DNA from: Beijerinckia mobilis
GTDB taxonomy: Bacteria; Pseudomonadota; Alphaproteobacteria; Rhizobiales; Beijerinckiaceae
Length of the DNA: 64,000 nucleotides
NCBI RefSeq assembly: GCF_000745425.1
Contig: NZ_JQJH01000001.1
Span: 124,001-188,000 of the forward strand
Reading direction: 5' to 3'
Shown here: piece by piece, positions 38,387-47,226 of the stretch
How the letters are laid out: every line of letters starts with the position of its first letter
How positions within the stretch are numbered: position 1 is the first letter of the stretch
The notes under the pieces: model-generated
The model's database searches: none
The model's input: the letters and a program-made list of their open reading frames with translations, nothing else
Told to the model about the DNA's origin: nothing
Translations under genes and position numbers: made by a program

Positions 38387-38901
38387 CTTATATTCCAACG
38401 TCGCATCAGCCAACGCCAGGCCAGAGGCCCTCCGTCCTCGTCAAACGCCTGCCACATGCGCAGGGACTTGATCTGCCCGCCTATCAAAGCGCCGGCGCGG
38501 CAGGGCTCGATCTCGCCGCAGCGCTCCCCGAAGGCGTCATCCTCGTACTGGAACCCGGCGGACGCCATCTCGTGCCGACCGGATTCTGCCTTGAAATTCC
38601 GCCGCATTACGAAGCCCAGGTGCGGCCACGCTCCGGCCTCGCCCGCAAACATGGCGTCACGGTGCTGAATACGCCTGGCACGGTCGATTCCGATTATCGC
38701 GGCGAGATCTCGGTGATTCTGATCAATATGGGCGACGAGCCTTTCGAGATCGTGCGCGGCACGCGCATCGCCCAACTCGTCATAGCCCCCTGCGTTCAGG
38801 CCGATCTGATCGAAGTCTCGACATTGAGCGAGACGGAGCGCGGCGAAAACGGCTTCGGTTCGACAGGGTTCAACGCGCCAACACGTGTCCCTCGCCGATG
38901 A
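38383..38901 (+). CDS. dut: dUTP diphosphatase
   Basis: A 172-residue trimeric dUTPase that hydrolyses dUTP to dUMP. The five conserved motifs are present: [64 protein letters not shown] and the C-terminal arm [12 protein letters not shown]. About 20 residues precede the usual start of the fold. The ATG at 38383 overlaps the coaBC stop, and the TGA overlaps the start of the Rrf2 gene, so three genes are coupled. Confidence 0.96.
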   Translation: MTYIPTSHQPTPGQRPSVLVKRLPHAQGLDLPAYQSAGAAGLDLAAALPEGVILVLEPGGRHLVPTGFCLEIPPHYEAQVRPRSGLARKHGVTVLNTPGTVDSDYRGEISVILINMGDEPFEIVRGTRIAQLVIAPCVQADLIEVSTLSETERGENGFGSTGFNAPTRVPRR

Positions 38902-39341
38902 TTCTCCTGTCGCGCCGCAATCTCCTGGCGCTTGCCGCCGTGACCGACATTGCCCTGCACGCCCGCCCGCTCCCCGTCGCTGCCAAGGCGCTCGCGAGCC
39001 GTTTGCAATTGCCGCCACGCCATCTCGAAACACTGCTCCAGGCGCTGGTTCGGGCCAATATTCTCAAAAGCGTGCGTGGCCCGCGCGGCGGCTATGAACT
39101 CGCGCGGGAGCGGCGCCGCATCAGTGCTGTCGATATTTTGCACGCGGTCCAGAACGAACAGGATATGGAAAACGGCGATTCCTGCGAGCTGATCGATGAT
39201 GTCCTCGGCCCCTTGGTGGAGGAAGCCGGTCAGGTTTTCCTCAAACAGCTGGAGCAAATGACGGTCGACGATTTCTGCCGTCTCGCCGAAACGAAACAGG
39301 TCACATCCTATCCAACGGTCGGACCGGATTTCGCCATTTGA
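38898..39341 (+). CDS. Rrf2-family transcriptional regulator
   Basis: A 147-residue Rrf2 protein. The winged helix is clear: [40 protein letters not shown], then [20 protein letters not shown]. The three cysteines that bind an iron-sulfur cluster in IscR and NsrR are absent; only one cysteine remains (GDSCELIDD), so it probably does not sense via such a cluster. It starts inside the dut stop codon. Targets are unknown. Confidence 0.88.
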   Translation: MILLSRRNLLALAAVTDIALHARPLPVAAKALASRLQLPPRHLETLLQALVRANILKSVRGPRGGYELARERRRISAVDILHAVQNEQDMENGDSCELIDDVLGPLVEEAGQVFLKQLEQMTVDDFCRLAETKQVTSYPTVGPDFAI

Positions 39342-39490
39342 TCCACACGCCGCGCGCCCGACTACACCCCAAAAATCATGCGCCAAAAATAACGCGCGGT
39401 GACCACTTTTCGGCTTGGCGCATTGACAAAGACAGGGCGCATCGCTCACGTGTCCGGTTCATCGAGCGATCGTCAATAGTATTTTTGAAT

Positions 39491-39521
39491 GGAGCGTTTC
39501 CGGATGGATCCGAAACGCTCC
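39491..39521. repeat. Dispersed palindrome, copy 3
   Basis: GGAGCGTTTC and GAAACGCTCC form 10-base arms around CGGATGGATCC. It is preceded by TTTTTGAATG, close to the TTTTTGAGTG of the other copies. It lies 33 bp before the start of the acidic 119-residue protein, so it may be part of that gene's leader. Confidence 0.75.
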
Positions 39522-39553
39522 ATCGTAGAGCCGGCAACGGGAGGCGGATCCAT

Positions 39554-39913
39554 ATGACGCAGATTTACAAGGGCGCCACGGGCAAGGACCTCGCAGCAAC
39601 CCATGGCTATCACGCCGAACTGATGAGCGATGGCGAAAGCGCCGTCTTGAGCCTGCTCAATCTCGGCACCAAGACCTGGAGCATGGCAATCATCGACGAT
39701 GCCTCGACGCTGACCAGCAATGTCGCCTGCGATGCCTATGCCGCGCAAATCGTCGCAGCACCGCAAACGCTGAAAACGGTGACAGAGGACGAAGACGAAG
39801 CCTATTATGACCGTTGTCTCGATCTTGAAGACAAGTTCAAAGCCGAAATCGCCGGCCCGCAGGGCGTTGATGTCGATGACGAGGAAGAAGACGCGGATAA
39901 TGATTATCTTTAG
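39554..39913 (+). CDS. Small acidic protein, function unknown
   Basis: A 119-residue soluble, acidic protein. The central part (GDGESAVLSLLNLGTKTW-like, near residues 25-45) looks folded, while the C-terminus is a run of acidic residues (DVDDEEEDADNDYL). No signal peptide or known motif was recognised. GGGAGG precedes the ATG at 39554 by ten bases; the longer frame from 39338 crosses a repeat and is rejected. It stands alone between the Rrf2 gene and the TonB-dependent receptor. Confidence 0.65.
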   Translation: MTQIYKGATGKDLAATHGYHAELMSDGESAVLSLLNLGTKTWSMAIIDDASTLTSNVACDAYAAQIVAAPQTLKTVTEDEDEAYYDRCLDLEDKFKAEIAGPQGVDVDDEEEDADNDYL

Positions 39914-40006
39914 TATATCTATGGATAATTGACGAAACTCTGCCTTGTTGAAATTCATTGGCTGGAACGTGACTATTCCACTTGACGGAGGGCGGCCAGA
40001 TATTAT

Positions 40007-40040
40007 TCCCTTAAGGATATAGTTAAGGATCCGTAAGGGA
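40007..40040 (+). promoter_or_regulatory. Leader hairpin covering the ribosome site of the TonB-dependent receptor
   Basis: TCCCTTAAGGAT at 40007-40018 pairs with ATCCGTAAGGGA at 40029-40040 with one mismatch around a ten-base loop. The right arm contains the likely ribosome site TAAGGGA for the TTG start at 40050. TTAAGGAT also occurs twice in direct orientation. The hairpin could block translation, or the dyad could be a repressor site. Confidence 0.45.
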
Positions 40041-40049
40041 TACACGACC

Positions 40050-42419
40050 TTGAAAGTACGCCGTTTCCGAAGCACCTGTTCCCGGCTGTCGGGCTTGTTC
40101 CTGCCGTTTCTCGCCTTTGATGCGCATGCGCAGGCTGCCAAAAACCAGGCCGCGAGCAGTCAAACCACAAGCAGCCAAGCCGTCACAAGCAGAGAAACAC
40201 TCGAGCTTCCCGTCGTCCATATCGAGGCACTGTCGAAAAAGCCGGTGCTGGCCGGCAGCATTCCGGATACGCCGGAAACCGCCTATCAGGTCAGCAACAA
40301 GGCCATCAATATTCTGAGCCCGGGCGGCAGCGGCAATCCCTATCGCGCCATCTCCATTCTGCCGTCCGTCTATGCCCCAGCGATCGACCCCTATGGCCTT
40401 GCCTCGGTTCCCGGCGGCAACAAAGGCATCAGGATTCGCGGCGAGGCGAGCCAGCACGGCAACAGCATCGGCACTGTCGACGGTATCCCGCTGACGGGGA
40501 TCAATCCGGGCCCCGGCTATCAATGGCTGTTCTCCAACGAGAATATCGAAGGCATCGAAGTCTATCAGGGCCCGATCGCACCGGATAAAGCGGGCTATTT
40601 CACCACGGCGGGCGTTATCAATACGCGCCTGCGCTGGGGCGAGGACAAACCGGGCCTCGAATTCACACAGGCACTCGGCTCGTTCAATCTCTTCCGCACT
40701 TTCTCGCGTGTCGATTCCGGTGCCATGTTCAACAATACGACCCGTTTCTTCGTCTCCGGTTCCTGGACGGATGCGGACAATTGGCGCGGCCCGGGCAAGG
40801 GCGCAGACAATAATGCGACCGCCACATTCGGCCTCACGACGCAGATCACCGATCAATTCGACGCCAAGCTTTACTTCAGCTATGCGCATATGCGCCAGAA
40901 TACATTGCGGCCGCTGACTTATTCGCAGACACAGAACCTCGGCGCCTATCGCTATTTTGATTATTCGGCGAGCCCCGGTGCCGGCTATACCTATATCAAC
41001 AACAACCGCCAGTCCTATGACGATTGGGTCATCCTGTCGGAAATGACCTATCATTTCGACGGCAATACAAAGCTCACCGTCAAGCCGTTTTATTTCAGCG
41101 AAAGAGGCTTCGCCCTTGATGGCATGGCCACCAACGGCATGGTGCGCAACTGGCAGATGAATCACGACTGGTATGGCGTAACCAGCGAGATCTCGACGCG
41201 GCTTGCCGAGACCGACGTGAAATTCGGTTATTGGTGGACATCGCAGCTACCGCCCGGGCCGCCGACATCGTGGCAGATGTGGACCCCGACCTCCTCCGGC
41301 GGATTGACCAACGGTATGTGGTCGATCCTCGCGCAGCCGACGAGCCGGATGGAAACCAACAGCGCCTATGCGATGATGGACAAGAAACTCGGCGCCCTGC
41401 ATCTGCAGGCGGGCTCGCGCTTCATGTGGCAGCAGATCGCCGGCATCAATGTCTTCAACAATACCGGCACGAATAATCTCTCCTATGACGCCGCGCTTTC
41501 GGCCTCACCCGGCATCAATGGCATGCGCAGCGTCAGCCCTCATACATTCTCTGCCTTCCTGCCCTATCTCGCCGCAAGCTATGATCTGACGCCGGATTTG
41601 CAGGCCATCGTCAGTGCGGGTTCCAATTACGGCGGCCCATCCTTCGACGCCTTCCCGGTTTATCAGCAGAATGCCGCTGCTTTCGCCGCCAGAGGCATCA
41701 GCGCCGATCAATTATGGAGTTCGATCAAACCTGAGACCTCGATCAATATCGATGCAGGCTTCCGCTGGACCCATCAGGATCCGGTGCTCGGAATGGCCAT
41801 GCTCGAACCGCGCTTCTATTACGCGCGCAGCCGCAACAAGAATGTTTCCTATGACAATGGCATCGGCATAAACTACAGCCAGAATGTCGGAGAAACCCAT
41901 GCGATCGGCGGCCAGCTAATGGCGCATTGGTTCCCGAAGGAAGAGCTGGACCTCTTCGCCTCGCTCGGCTACACGCGCAATGTCTTTGATGCCGATCTGC
42001 CGACGCTGCCCGGATCCTCTGCCGCAACCATCGCGGCTGCGGAGGTAAAGGGCACGCAATTTCCCGACGTACCCAACTGGACATTCGCCGCCGGTCTCAA
42101 CTGGCATACACGCGACGCCTGGCTTGGCGGCGGCCAGCTCACCATCACGCCAATCGTCAATTACATCAGCGACCGCTGGGGCGACACAACGCGGACACAA
42201 TATCTACCTGGCTATGCGACCGTCGATCTCAATATCGCCTATGATTACCAGACGCCGATCGGCCTGTTCAATGCCAGCCTGACGGTAACCAATCTCTTCG
42301 ACAAGAGCTACATCGGCTTCGTCAACACGTCCTATTATCAGCAGGCTCAGGGCACCAGCGCCTATTATTATCCGGGCGCGCCGAGAGCGATCCTTGGCAG
42401 GATAGCCCTGAAATTATGA
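40050..42419 (+). CDS. TonB-dependent outer-membrane receptor
   Basis: A 789-residue outer-membrane receptor. A signal peptide (GLFLPFLAFDAHA) is followed by a Ser/Gln-rich linker. The plug domain reads RAISILPSVYAPAIDPYGLA, GIRIRGEASQHGNSIGTVDG, NIEGIEVYQGPIAPDKAGYF. The beta-barrel ends with the conserved C-terminal pattern LFNASLTVTNLFDKSYIGFV and a final RIALKL. It imports a bulky ligand such as a siderophore or other metal chelate using TonB energy; the ligand cannot be told. Start is TTG 40050, with a hairpin over its ribosome site. No FecR/sigma-factor pair is adjacent. Confidence 0.92.
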   Translation: MKVRRFRSTCSRLSGLFLPFLAFDAHAQAAKNQAASSQTTSSQAVTSRETLELPVVHIEALSKKPVLAGSIPDTPETAYQVSNKAINILSPGGSGNPYRAISILPSVYAPAIDPYGLASVPGGNKGIRIRGEASQHGNSIGTVDGIPLTGINPGPGYQWLFSNENIEGIEVYQGPIAPDKAGYFTTAGVINTRLRWGEDKPGLEFTQALGSFNLFRTFSRVDSGAMFNNTTRFFVSGSWTDADNWRGPGKGADNNATATFGLTTQITDQFDAKLYFSYAHMRQNTLRPLTYSQTQNLGAYRYFDYSASPGAGYTYINNNRQSYDDWVILSEMTYHFDGNTKLTVKPFYFSERGFALDGMATNGMVRNWQMNHDWYGVTSEISTRLAETDVKFGYWWTSQLPPGPPTSWQMWTPTSSGGLTNGMWSILAQPTSRMETNSAYAMMDKKLGALHLQAGSRFMWQQIAGINVFNNTGTNNLSYDAALSASPGINGMRSVSPHTFSAFLPYLAASYDLTPDLQAIVSAGSNYGGPSFDAFPVYQQNAAAFAARGISADQLWSSIKPETSINIDAGFRWTHQDPVLGMAMLEPRFYYARSRNKNVSYDNGIGINYSQNVGETHAIGGQLMAHWFPKEELDLFASLGYTRNVFDADLPTLPGSSAATIAAAEVKGTQFPDVPNWTFAAGLNWHTRDAWLGGGQLTITPIVNYISDRWGDTTRTQYLPGYATVDLNIAYDYQTPIGLFNASLTVTNLFDKSYIGFVNTSYYQQAQGTSAYYYPGAPRAILGRIALKL

Positions 42420-42461
42420 GTGCGGCATCGTAATAGCGATCCGCCGGGCAAACAAACACCA

Positions 42462-42492
42462 AAACGGCGTCGCGCGGAGCGCAACGCCGTTT
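42462..42492. terminator. Bidirectional terminator-like hairpin
   Basis: AAACGGCGT and ACGCCGTTT are perfect 9-base arms, with further CGC/GCG pairing inside. It lies between two converging genes (the TonB-dependent receptor and the DUF1150 gene), with A- and T-rich flanks on both sides. Confidence 0.7.
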
Positions 42493-42531
42493 AAAATTCC
42501 GTGGGACTGATGGAGTGTACAGAGCCGCAAA

Positions 42532-42798
42532 TCAATGGACGCTTACCATCTGCAGGTGATTTTCCATGGCATTGGCCAAAGCGGCATCCCGGGAATCCGT
42601 CAGGATGATCGGCTTACCATCAGCCGCCAGCAAGGCGAACAGATTGAGGCCAGGCATGAGTTCCGGCGCGTCGGGAAACAGACGGCTCACTTCCTCCGAA
42701 CGCAAGGATTTCAGATAGGCGACCCTGCCGCCGCCGAGACTCGCAAGCTGCTCATCCGTGAGCAACGGAGCGGTGTGTGTATTGTTTTCATCCAGCAT
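42532..42798 (-). CDS. DUF1150-family protein
   Basis: An 88-residue protein of the DUF1150 family found throughout alphaproteobacteria. Family features are LTDEQLASLGGGRVAYLKSL and LFALLAADGKPIILTDSRDA. No function is established. It lies downstream of, and on the same strand as, the small heat-shock gene, an association often seen in Hyphomicrobiales, so it may be heat-induced. The C-terminus is near a terminator hairpin. Confidence 0.88.
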   Translation of the reverse strand: MLDENNTHTAPLLTDEQLASLGGGRVAYLKSLRSEEVSRLFPDAPELMPGLNLFALLAADGKPIILTDSRDAALANAMENHLQMVSVH

Positions 42799-42968
42799 GT
42801 AAAGCGCCTTTCTTGCAAATTGACATCTTGCATTCCGAAGGGCCTGATTTGAAGTCTGCGAACGCCCTCATTCTCCCGCAGGATCGCCGGAAAGGTTTCC
42901 CAATCCGCCAGACGTATCGGTTCGGTTGCACCCTTTCGAGGTTTCAACCGACCGCACCCCTTTTTGGT

Positions 42969-43397
42969 TCAATTGCGGTCGACGATCTCGATCTTCTGCA
43001 CCACCCGGTTTGGATCCGGCCTCACCAGATCAATGGACAAGAGCCCATTGGTGAGATCGGCACCCGCCACCTGCATGCCATCGGCCAGAAGGAAGACACG
43101 CTGAAACTGCCGGGCGGCAATGCCGCGATGCAGATAAAGCCTCGTCTTATCGTCCTGCTGACGGCCGCGGATCACCAATTGTCCATCCTCGATGGTGATT
43201 TCCAACTGATCCCGCGTGAAGCCTGCGACGGCCAGAGTGATGCGCAGCATATCGGTCTGTGCGCCGTCCCGCGCGATCCGCTCGATATTATAAGGCGGAT
43301 AGCCGTCGGACGTCATGCGCGTCGCGCGATCGAGAGCCCGTTCGATCTCGTCGAAGCCGAGGAGAAACGGGGAATTGAGGGTTGGTAGACGTGACAT
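42969..43397 (-). CDS. Hsp20/alpha-crystallin-family small heat-shock protein
   Basis: A 142-residue small heat-shock chaperone that holds unfolding proteins. The alpha-crystallin domain starts with YPPYNIERI and contains LRITLAVAGFTRDQLEITIE and FQRVFLLADGMQVAGADLTN, then GLLSIDLVRP. The canonical A-x-x-x-N-G-L-L/V motif is present as ADLTNGLLSI. The IbpA class fits in length. A ROSE-type thermosensor is common before such genes, but none could be confirmed by eye here. The DUF1150 gene follows after 170 bp. Confidence 0.93.
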   Translation of the reverse strand: MSRLPTLNSPFLLGFDEIERALDRATRMTSDGYPPYNIERIARDGAQTDMLRITLAVAGFTRDQLEITIEDGQLVIRGRQQDDKTRLYLHRGIAARQFQRVFLLADGMQVAGADLTNGLLSIDLVRPDPNRVVQKIEIVDRN

Positions 43398-43618
43398 TTG
43401 CAGAAAACATCCCGCGCGAAGCCTTCCGGCCTTCGTTCAGCGACCCTTCCGGCATCGCTGTCGACCACATATGGCATGTGTCGCCGCAGGTTCAAGAGCC
43501 CGGCAGAAAAAGCCGTGACCAACAAGGTTAACCAAGACAAGGGCATACGGGAGGTCGAAGGCGCACAGTCTCGCGGCGGCGGCCCGGCCTGGGCGCTTCC
43601 CTCCTTTGCGGCCGGGCG

Positions 43619-44614
43619 TTACAGCATTCCCGGCAGCACGCGGTCCGGCGGCCGGTGACCATCCATGAAGGTCTTGATATTGATCAGCACCTTCTCGCCC
43701 ATGTCGATGCGGCCTTCGGTCGTCGCCGACCCCATATGCGGCAACAAGGTGACCTTGCCCGCCTTGGCGAGACGGATCAGTTTCGACGAGACGGCGGGCT
43801 CATGCTCGAAGACGTCGAGCCCGGCGCCGGCGACCTGTCCGGCTTCCAGCATCCGCGTCAGCGCCGCTTCATCAATCAGCTCGCCACGTGCGGTATTCAC
43901 GAGAATCGCATGAGGCTGAAGGTGGCTCAGGCGGCGCGCCGAGAGAAGATGATAGGTCGCCGGCGTGTGCGGACAATTGATCGAAACGATATCCATGCGC
44001 GCCAGCATCTGGTCGAGCGATTCCCAATAAGTGGCTTCCAAAGCCTCCTCGATCTGCGGCGCGACCTTGTGGCGATTATGGTAATGGATCTGCAGGCCGA
44101 AGGCCTTAGCCCTGCGGGCGAGCGCCTGGCCGATACGGCCCATGCCGATTATACCGAGCCGCTTGCCGGTGATCCGCCGCCCCAGCATCCAGGTCGGCGC
44201 CCAGCCGTTCCATTCGCTTTCCGGAATGATCCGGGCGCCCTCGACGAGCCGGCGGGCGACCGCCAGGATGAGCGCCATCGTCATATCCGCCGTATCCTCG
44301 GTCAGGACGCCCGGCGTATTGGTCACCGTCAGGCCACGCTTCAGCGCGGAATCCACATCGATATTGTCGACACCATTGCCGAAATTGGCGATGAGCCGCA
44401 ATTGCGGCCCGGCGGCGGCGATGAGCTCGGCATCGATACGGTCCGTCACCGTCGGCACCAGAACCTCGGCGGTGGCGAGTGCCCTGGAAAGCGCCTCCCG
44501 ATCCATTGGCACATCATCGATATTGAGCTGCGTATTGAACAATTCGCACATTCTCGTCTCGATGACGTCGGGCAATTTGCGCGTCAGAACGACGAGAGGC
44601 CTTTTCCGCACCAT
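43619..44614 (-). CDS. D-2-hydroxyacid dehydrogenase (glyoxylate/hydroxypyruvate reductase type)
   Basis: A 331-residue NAD(P)-dependent D-2-hydroxyacid dehydrogenase. The nucleotide motif is GKRLGIIGMGRIGQALARRA, catalytic Arg lies in LVNTARGELIDEAALTRML, Glu in GAGLDVFEHEP, and His in LLPHMGSATTEGR. VVLTRKLPDVIETRM at the N-terminus is typical of glyoxylate/hydroxypyruvate reductases (GyaR-like). The start at 44614 (MVRKRP) is preferred over 44647. No operon partner is evident. The exact substrate is inferred. Confidence 0.92.
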   Translation of the reverse strand: MVRKRPLVVLTRKLPDVIETRMCELFNTQLNIDDVPMDREALSRALATAEVLVPTVTDRIDAELIAAAGPQLRLIANFGNGVDNIDVDSALKRGLTVTNTPGVLTEDTADMTMALILAVARRLVEGARIIPESEWNGWAPTWMLGRRITGKRLGIIGMGRIGQALARRAKAFGLQIHYHNRHKVAPQIEEALEATYWESLDQMLARMDIVSINCPHTPATYHLLSARRLSHLQPHAILVNTARGELIDEAALTRMLEAGQVAGAGLDVFEHEPAVSSKLIRLAKAGKVTLLPHMGSATTEGRIDMGEKVLINIKTFMDGHRPPDRVLPGML

Positions 44615-45101
44615 TAGAATGTTCCCGTATCGTTTCCGGCCGTCCAAACGCCCATTCGACCATCAATCCGGCTGCGCGGTCCAGATGCTCTTCGTGACAG
44701 TCTTCGAGACAGCAGCCGCCACGCCGGGCGGCTGCTCTTCACGCCACCTTAACCTTCAGTGCCGCATAGACCGTCGGTCATCGGCATGGAATGGCCTTCG
44801 GCGATTGGGATAGTTTCCGGTGCACCCTTCCCAATACAGCCTCTGAACTTCGTAGCAGATGGCGGGTCAAAGACAAGAACGATGCCGGGCGGGCATCCTG
44901 CAATTCGATCGCCGCCAAATCGGGCATGGTGTCGAGGTGCTGCCCGACATTCCGCTCACGGGATGTCTCTCTTGATCCTCACCCGACGCACCTGCCCGGC
45001 GGGTGAGGCGCATGAGTTTTATGAACCAATTCGTTTGCTGGAAAGTAGCCTCCACTTTCCGGAGCGAAGCGGTGGCCAGACCGAAAGGGAAGAGAAGAGC
45101 A
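44615..45101. other. Divergent gap with one hairpin
   Basis: About 490 bp between the dehydrogenase gene and the SH3-domain gene. At 44711-44736 AGCAGCCGCC and GGCGGCTGCT form a strong hairpin with no clear T-run. No gene was identified. Both promoters should lie here. Confidence 0.45.
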
Positions 45102-45701
45102 ATGTCGTATGCCTTGCGGACCGGATCGTTTTTCCGCCGACATCACCTTGCTGTTGCGCCTTCCCAGCCCGCCGATCGACCGAATTTCCGAAACCGATTC
45201 TTCTCGGCGCTTCTCGCCCTCGGCTTCTGTTTCGCGGCCGCCGCTCCCGCCCACGCCCAGCAGACCGGCTCCGCCACCGGCCTGCCCTTGCCGCGTTACG
45301 TCAGCCTCAAGTCCGATCGCGTGAATCTGCGGGAAGGCCCCGCAAAAGACCATCGCACGACCTGGGTCTTCCAGCGCGCCGGACTGCCGGTCGAAATCAC
45401 CGCCGAATTCGAGACCTGGCGCAGGATCCGCGATTCCGAAGGATCCGAGGGCTGGGTGTTGCATTCGCTGCTTTCGGGACGCCGCACCGCTTTGGTCGCG
45501 CCATGGAAGAAAGGCGAGGATTTCCCGCTCTATGACAAGCCGAGCGATGATGCCGACATAAGGGCCAGGCTGCAGGCCAATGTCGTCGCCAATGTGCGCC
45601 GCTGTGATGGCAAATGGTGCCGCCTTACCGGCAAGGGCTATGACGGCTATTTCCCGCAAACCTTGTTGTGGGGTGTCTACCCCGGCGAAAAAGTGGAGTG
45701 A
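45102..45701 (+). CDS. Exported SH3-domain (SH3b) protein
   Basis: A 199-residue exported protein. A late signal peptide (FFSALLALGFCFAAAAPAHA) follows about 35 basic residues. The mature part has two bacterial SH3-like repeats: YVSLKSDRVNLREGPAKDHR with WRRIRDSEGSEGWVLHSLLS, and a second with VRRCDGKWCRLTGKGYDGYF. SH3b domains usually bind cell-wall peptides. The ATG at 45102 has GGGAAGAGAAG upstream. It is a single gene; the partner is unknown. Confidence 0.82.
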   Translation: MSYALRTGSFFRRHHLAVAPSQPADRPNFRNRFFSALLALGFCFAAAAPAHAQQTGSATGLPLPRYVSLKSDRVNLREGPAKDHRTTWVFQRAGLPVEITAEFETWRRIRDSEGSEGWVLHSLLSGRRTALVAPWKKGEDFPLYDKPSDDADIRARLQANVVANVRRCDGKWCRLTGKGYDGYFPQTLLWGVYPGEKVE

Positions 45702-45836
45702 TCACGGACACAGGTGATCGTGGCAGACATGTGTCTTCGCTCTCACGCGTCTCTTGGATTCATGACCTTTGGTTTGACGCAACAGATCGCTGATCTGGAG
45801 CGTTAATCCGAAGGGATTGCACCAAGGAAATGCGCC

Positions 45837-46664
45837 ATGTTGCTTCGGCGGGAGGCCCAGGGGGAAATCAAGGAAGTGGATGGGGTTGAGGCTCTCAAAA
45901 CCATCGCCATTTCGCAGCCGAGCCACGCCTGGCTCTCGGGCCAACTCGCGCGGCACTGGGGCAATGCGCTTTTTGTGCGGCCCAAGCCATTCGACGAATT
46001 CTGCCTCGCCACAGAACAGCACGATATCGGCTGGCATGAATGGGAGCGTGCGCCCGTTCTCAATGCCGCAACCGGTCTGCCGCTGCAATTTTTCGAAATG
46101 GCGGGCGCTATCCATACGGACCTCTGGCGCGAGGGGGTGAACCGCGCGCGGAATTTCGGCCGTTTTGTTGGTGTCCTCGTCTCGCTGCATGCGGTGACGA
46201 TCTTTGGTTTTGCGTTCGATCCGGCCAAGGCGACACCCGACCATGCCGCGAAAGTCCAGAGCTTCCTTGCCGCTCTGAAATCCCAGCGCGCGGAATGGCT
46301 GGAAAGCCTGCGCACCAATCCGGCCTATGCGCCCTATGTCAGTGAAACCCTGCTCGACGACAACAGGCGGCTGATCGCTCTGTTCGACCGTCTCTCCCTG
46401 GATATTTGTTTCGGCATCACGACGGAAAAGACTTACCCCGATATCCCCGTCGCGCCCGGAAAACGGACGGCGTTACATCTGTACCCTGTGAATGGTGATA
46501 AAGGTGTGTTGGCACTCAGTCCCTGGCCTTTTGCCGCGGAAGAAATCAGAGTGCGCATCCTTGGCCGGCTTCTCGAAGGACGTTTCACAACACAGGCCGA
46601 CCTTGATGCCGCCTTGATGGAAGCCCCTGACTGCGCCATCGAGACCATTCTGCGCGCTGGCTGA
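45837..46664 (+). CDS. DUF3891-family protein
   Basis: A 275-residue cytoplasmic protein of the DUF3891 family. It contains several histidines in conserved-looking positions: SQPSHAWLSGQLARHWGNAL, EQHDIGWHEWERAP and EMAGAIHTDLWREGVN, reminiscent of the HD-type metal sites of hydrolases. The family's function is unknown. AAGGAAA precedes the ATG. It lies on the plus strand 135 bp after the SH3 gene. Confidence 0.8.
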   Translation: MLLRREAQGEIKEVDGVEALKTIAISQPSHAWLSGQLARHWGNALFVRPKPFDEFCLATEQHDIGWHEWERAPVLNAATGLPLQFFEMAGAIHTDLWREGVNRARNFGRFVGVLVSLHAVTIFGFAFDPAKATPDHAAKVQSFLAALKSQRAEWLESLRTNPAYAPYVSETLLDDNRRLIALFDRLSLDICFGITTEKTYPDIPVAPGKRTALHLYPVNGDKGVLALSPWPFAAEEIRVRILGRLLEGRFTTQADLDAALMEAPDCAIETILRAG

Positions 46665-46704
46665 GGGGCAGACCGCCCATATTCCCTTGCGCGCACCATG
46701 ATTA

Positions 46705-46749
46705 TTGCGCGTATAAGGCGCTTAATCGTTTTGCGCGTATAACGCGCTT
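46705..46749. repeat. Two 19-bp direct repeats upstream of the MAPEG gene
   Basis: TTGCGCGTATAAGGCGCTT at 46705-46723 and TTGCGCGTATAACGCGCTT at 46731-46749 differ at one base and start 26 bp apart. Each contains a GCGCGT...ACGCGC-type dyad. They lie 66-110 bp before the MAPEG gene, a suitable place for an operator. Confidence 0.6.
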
Positions 46750-46814
46750 GGCAAAAAGCGAAGGCGTGAGCACAATGGCGCGCGCCGATCACAGGCGCCC
46801 CACGGAGCTCGCTC

Positions 46815-47207
46815 ATGACCAGCGAACTGACCTATCTCGGCTGGACACTCGTCCTCGCCCTTTTCCAGATTCTCGCCCATGCCTTCGCCCGCACCCGCGA
46901 AACAGGGCTTACCTATAATATGAGCCCTCGCGACGTGGCGGGACCACCTGCCGGGGCCATCGCCGGACGGCTCGCGCGGGCACAGGCCAATCTGTTCGAA
47001 ACCCTGCCGCTTTTCGCGGCCGCCGTGCTGATCGCCCATGTGGCAAGCCGCGACAGCACCCTCACCCACTGGGGCGCCTTGCTCTATTTCTGGAGCCGCG
47101 TGGTCTATGTGCCGCTTTATATCTTCGGCATTCCTGTCGCACGGACCCTTGTCTGGGGTGTCGGTATTGCCGGCCTCGTCATGATTCTCATTGCAATCCT
47201 GGCATGA
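46815..47207 (+). CDS. MAPEG-family membrane protein
   Basis: A 130-residue protein with four predicted membrane helices (YLGWTLVLALFQILAHAFA; FETLPLFAAAVLIAHVA; LLYFWSRVVYVPLYIFGI; LVWGVGIAGLVMILIAILA). The MAPEG signature is seen in RAQANLFETLPLFA. Eukaryotic relatives are glutathione- or eicosanoid-linked enzymes; bacterial ones are mostly uncharacterised. It overlaps the possible start of the next gene. Two direct repeats upstream may regulate it. Confidence 0.88.
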   Translation: MTSELTYLGWTLVLALFQILAHAFARTRETGLTYNMSPRDVAGPPAGAIAGRLARAQANLFETLPLFAAAVLIAHVASRDSTLTHWGALLYFWSRVVYVPLYIFGIPVARTLVWGVGIAGLVMILIAILA

Positions 47208-47226
47208 TACCTTCGTCTCACGATCG

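Noticed and set aside
40007-40040. Cobalamin or TPP riboswitch upstream of the TonB-dependent receptor
   Set aside because: The leader is too short and lacks the conserved boxes; only a simple hairpin is present.
40023-41165. Minus-strand open frame of 380 codons opposite the TonB-dependent receptor
   Set aside because: Shadow frame; the receptor on the plus strand has signal peptide, plug and barrel motifs.
43398-43480. ROSE-type RNA thermometer upstream of hsp20
   Set aside because: No convincing conserved anti-Shine-Dalgarno stem could be identified by eye.
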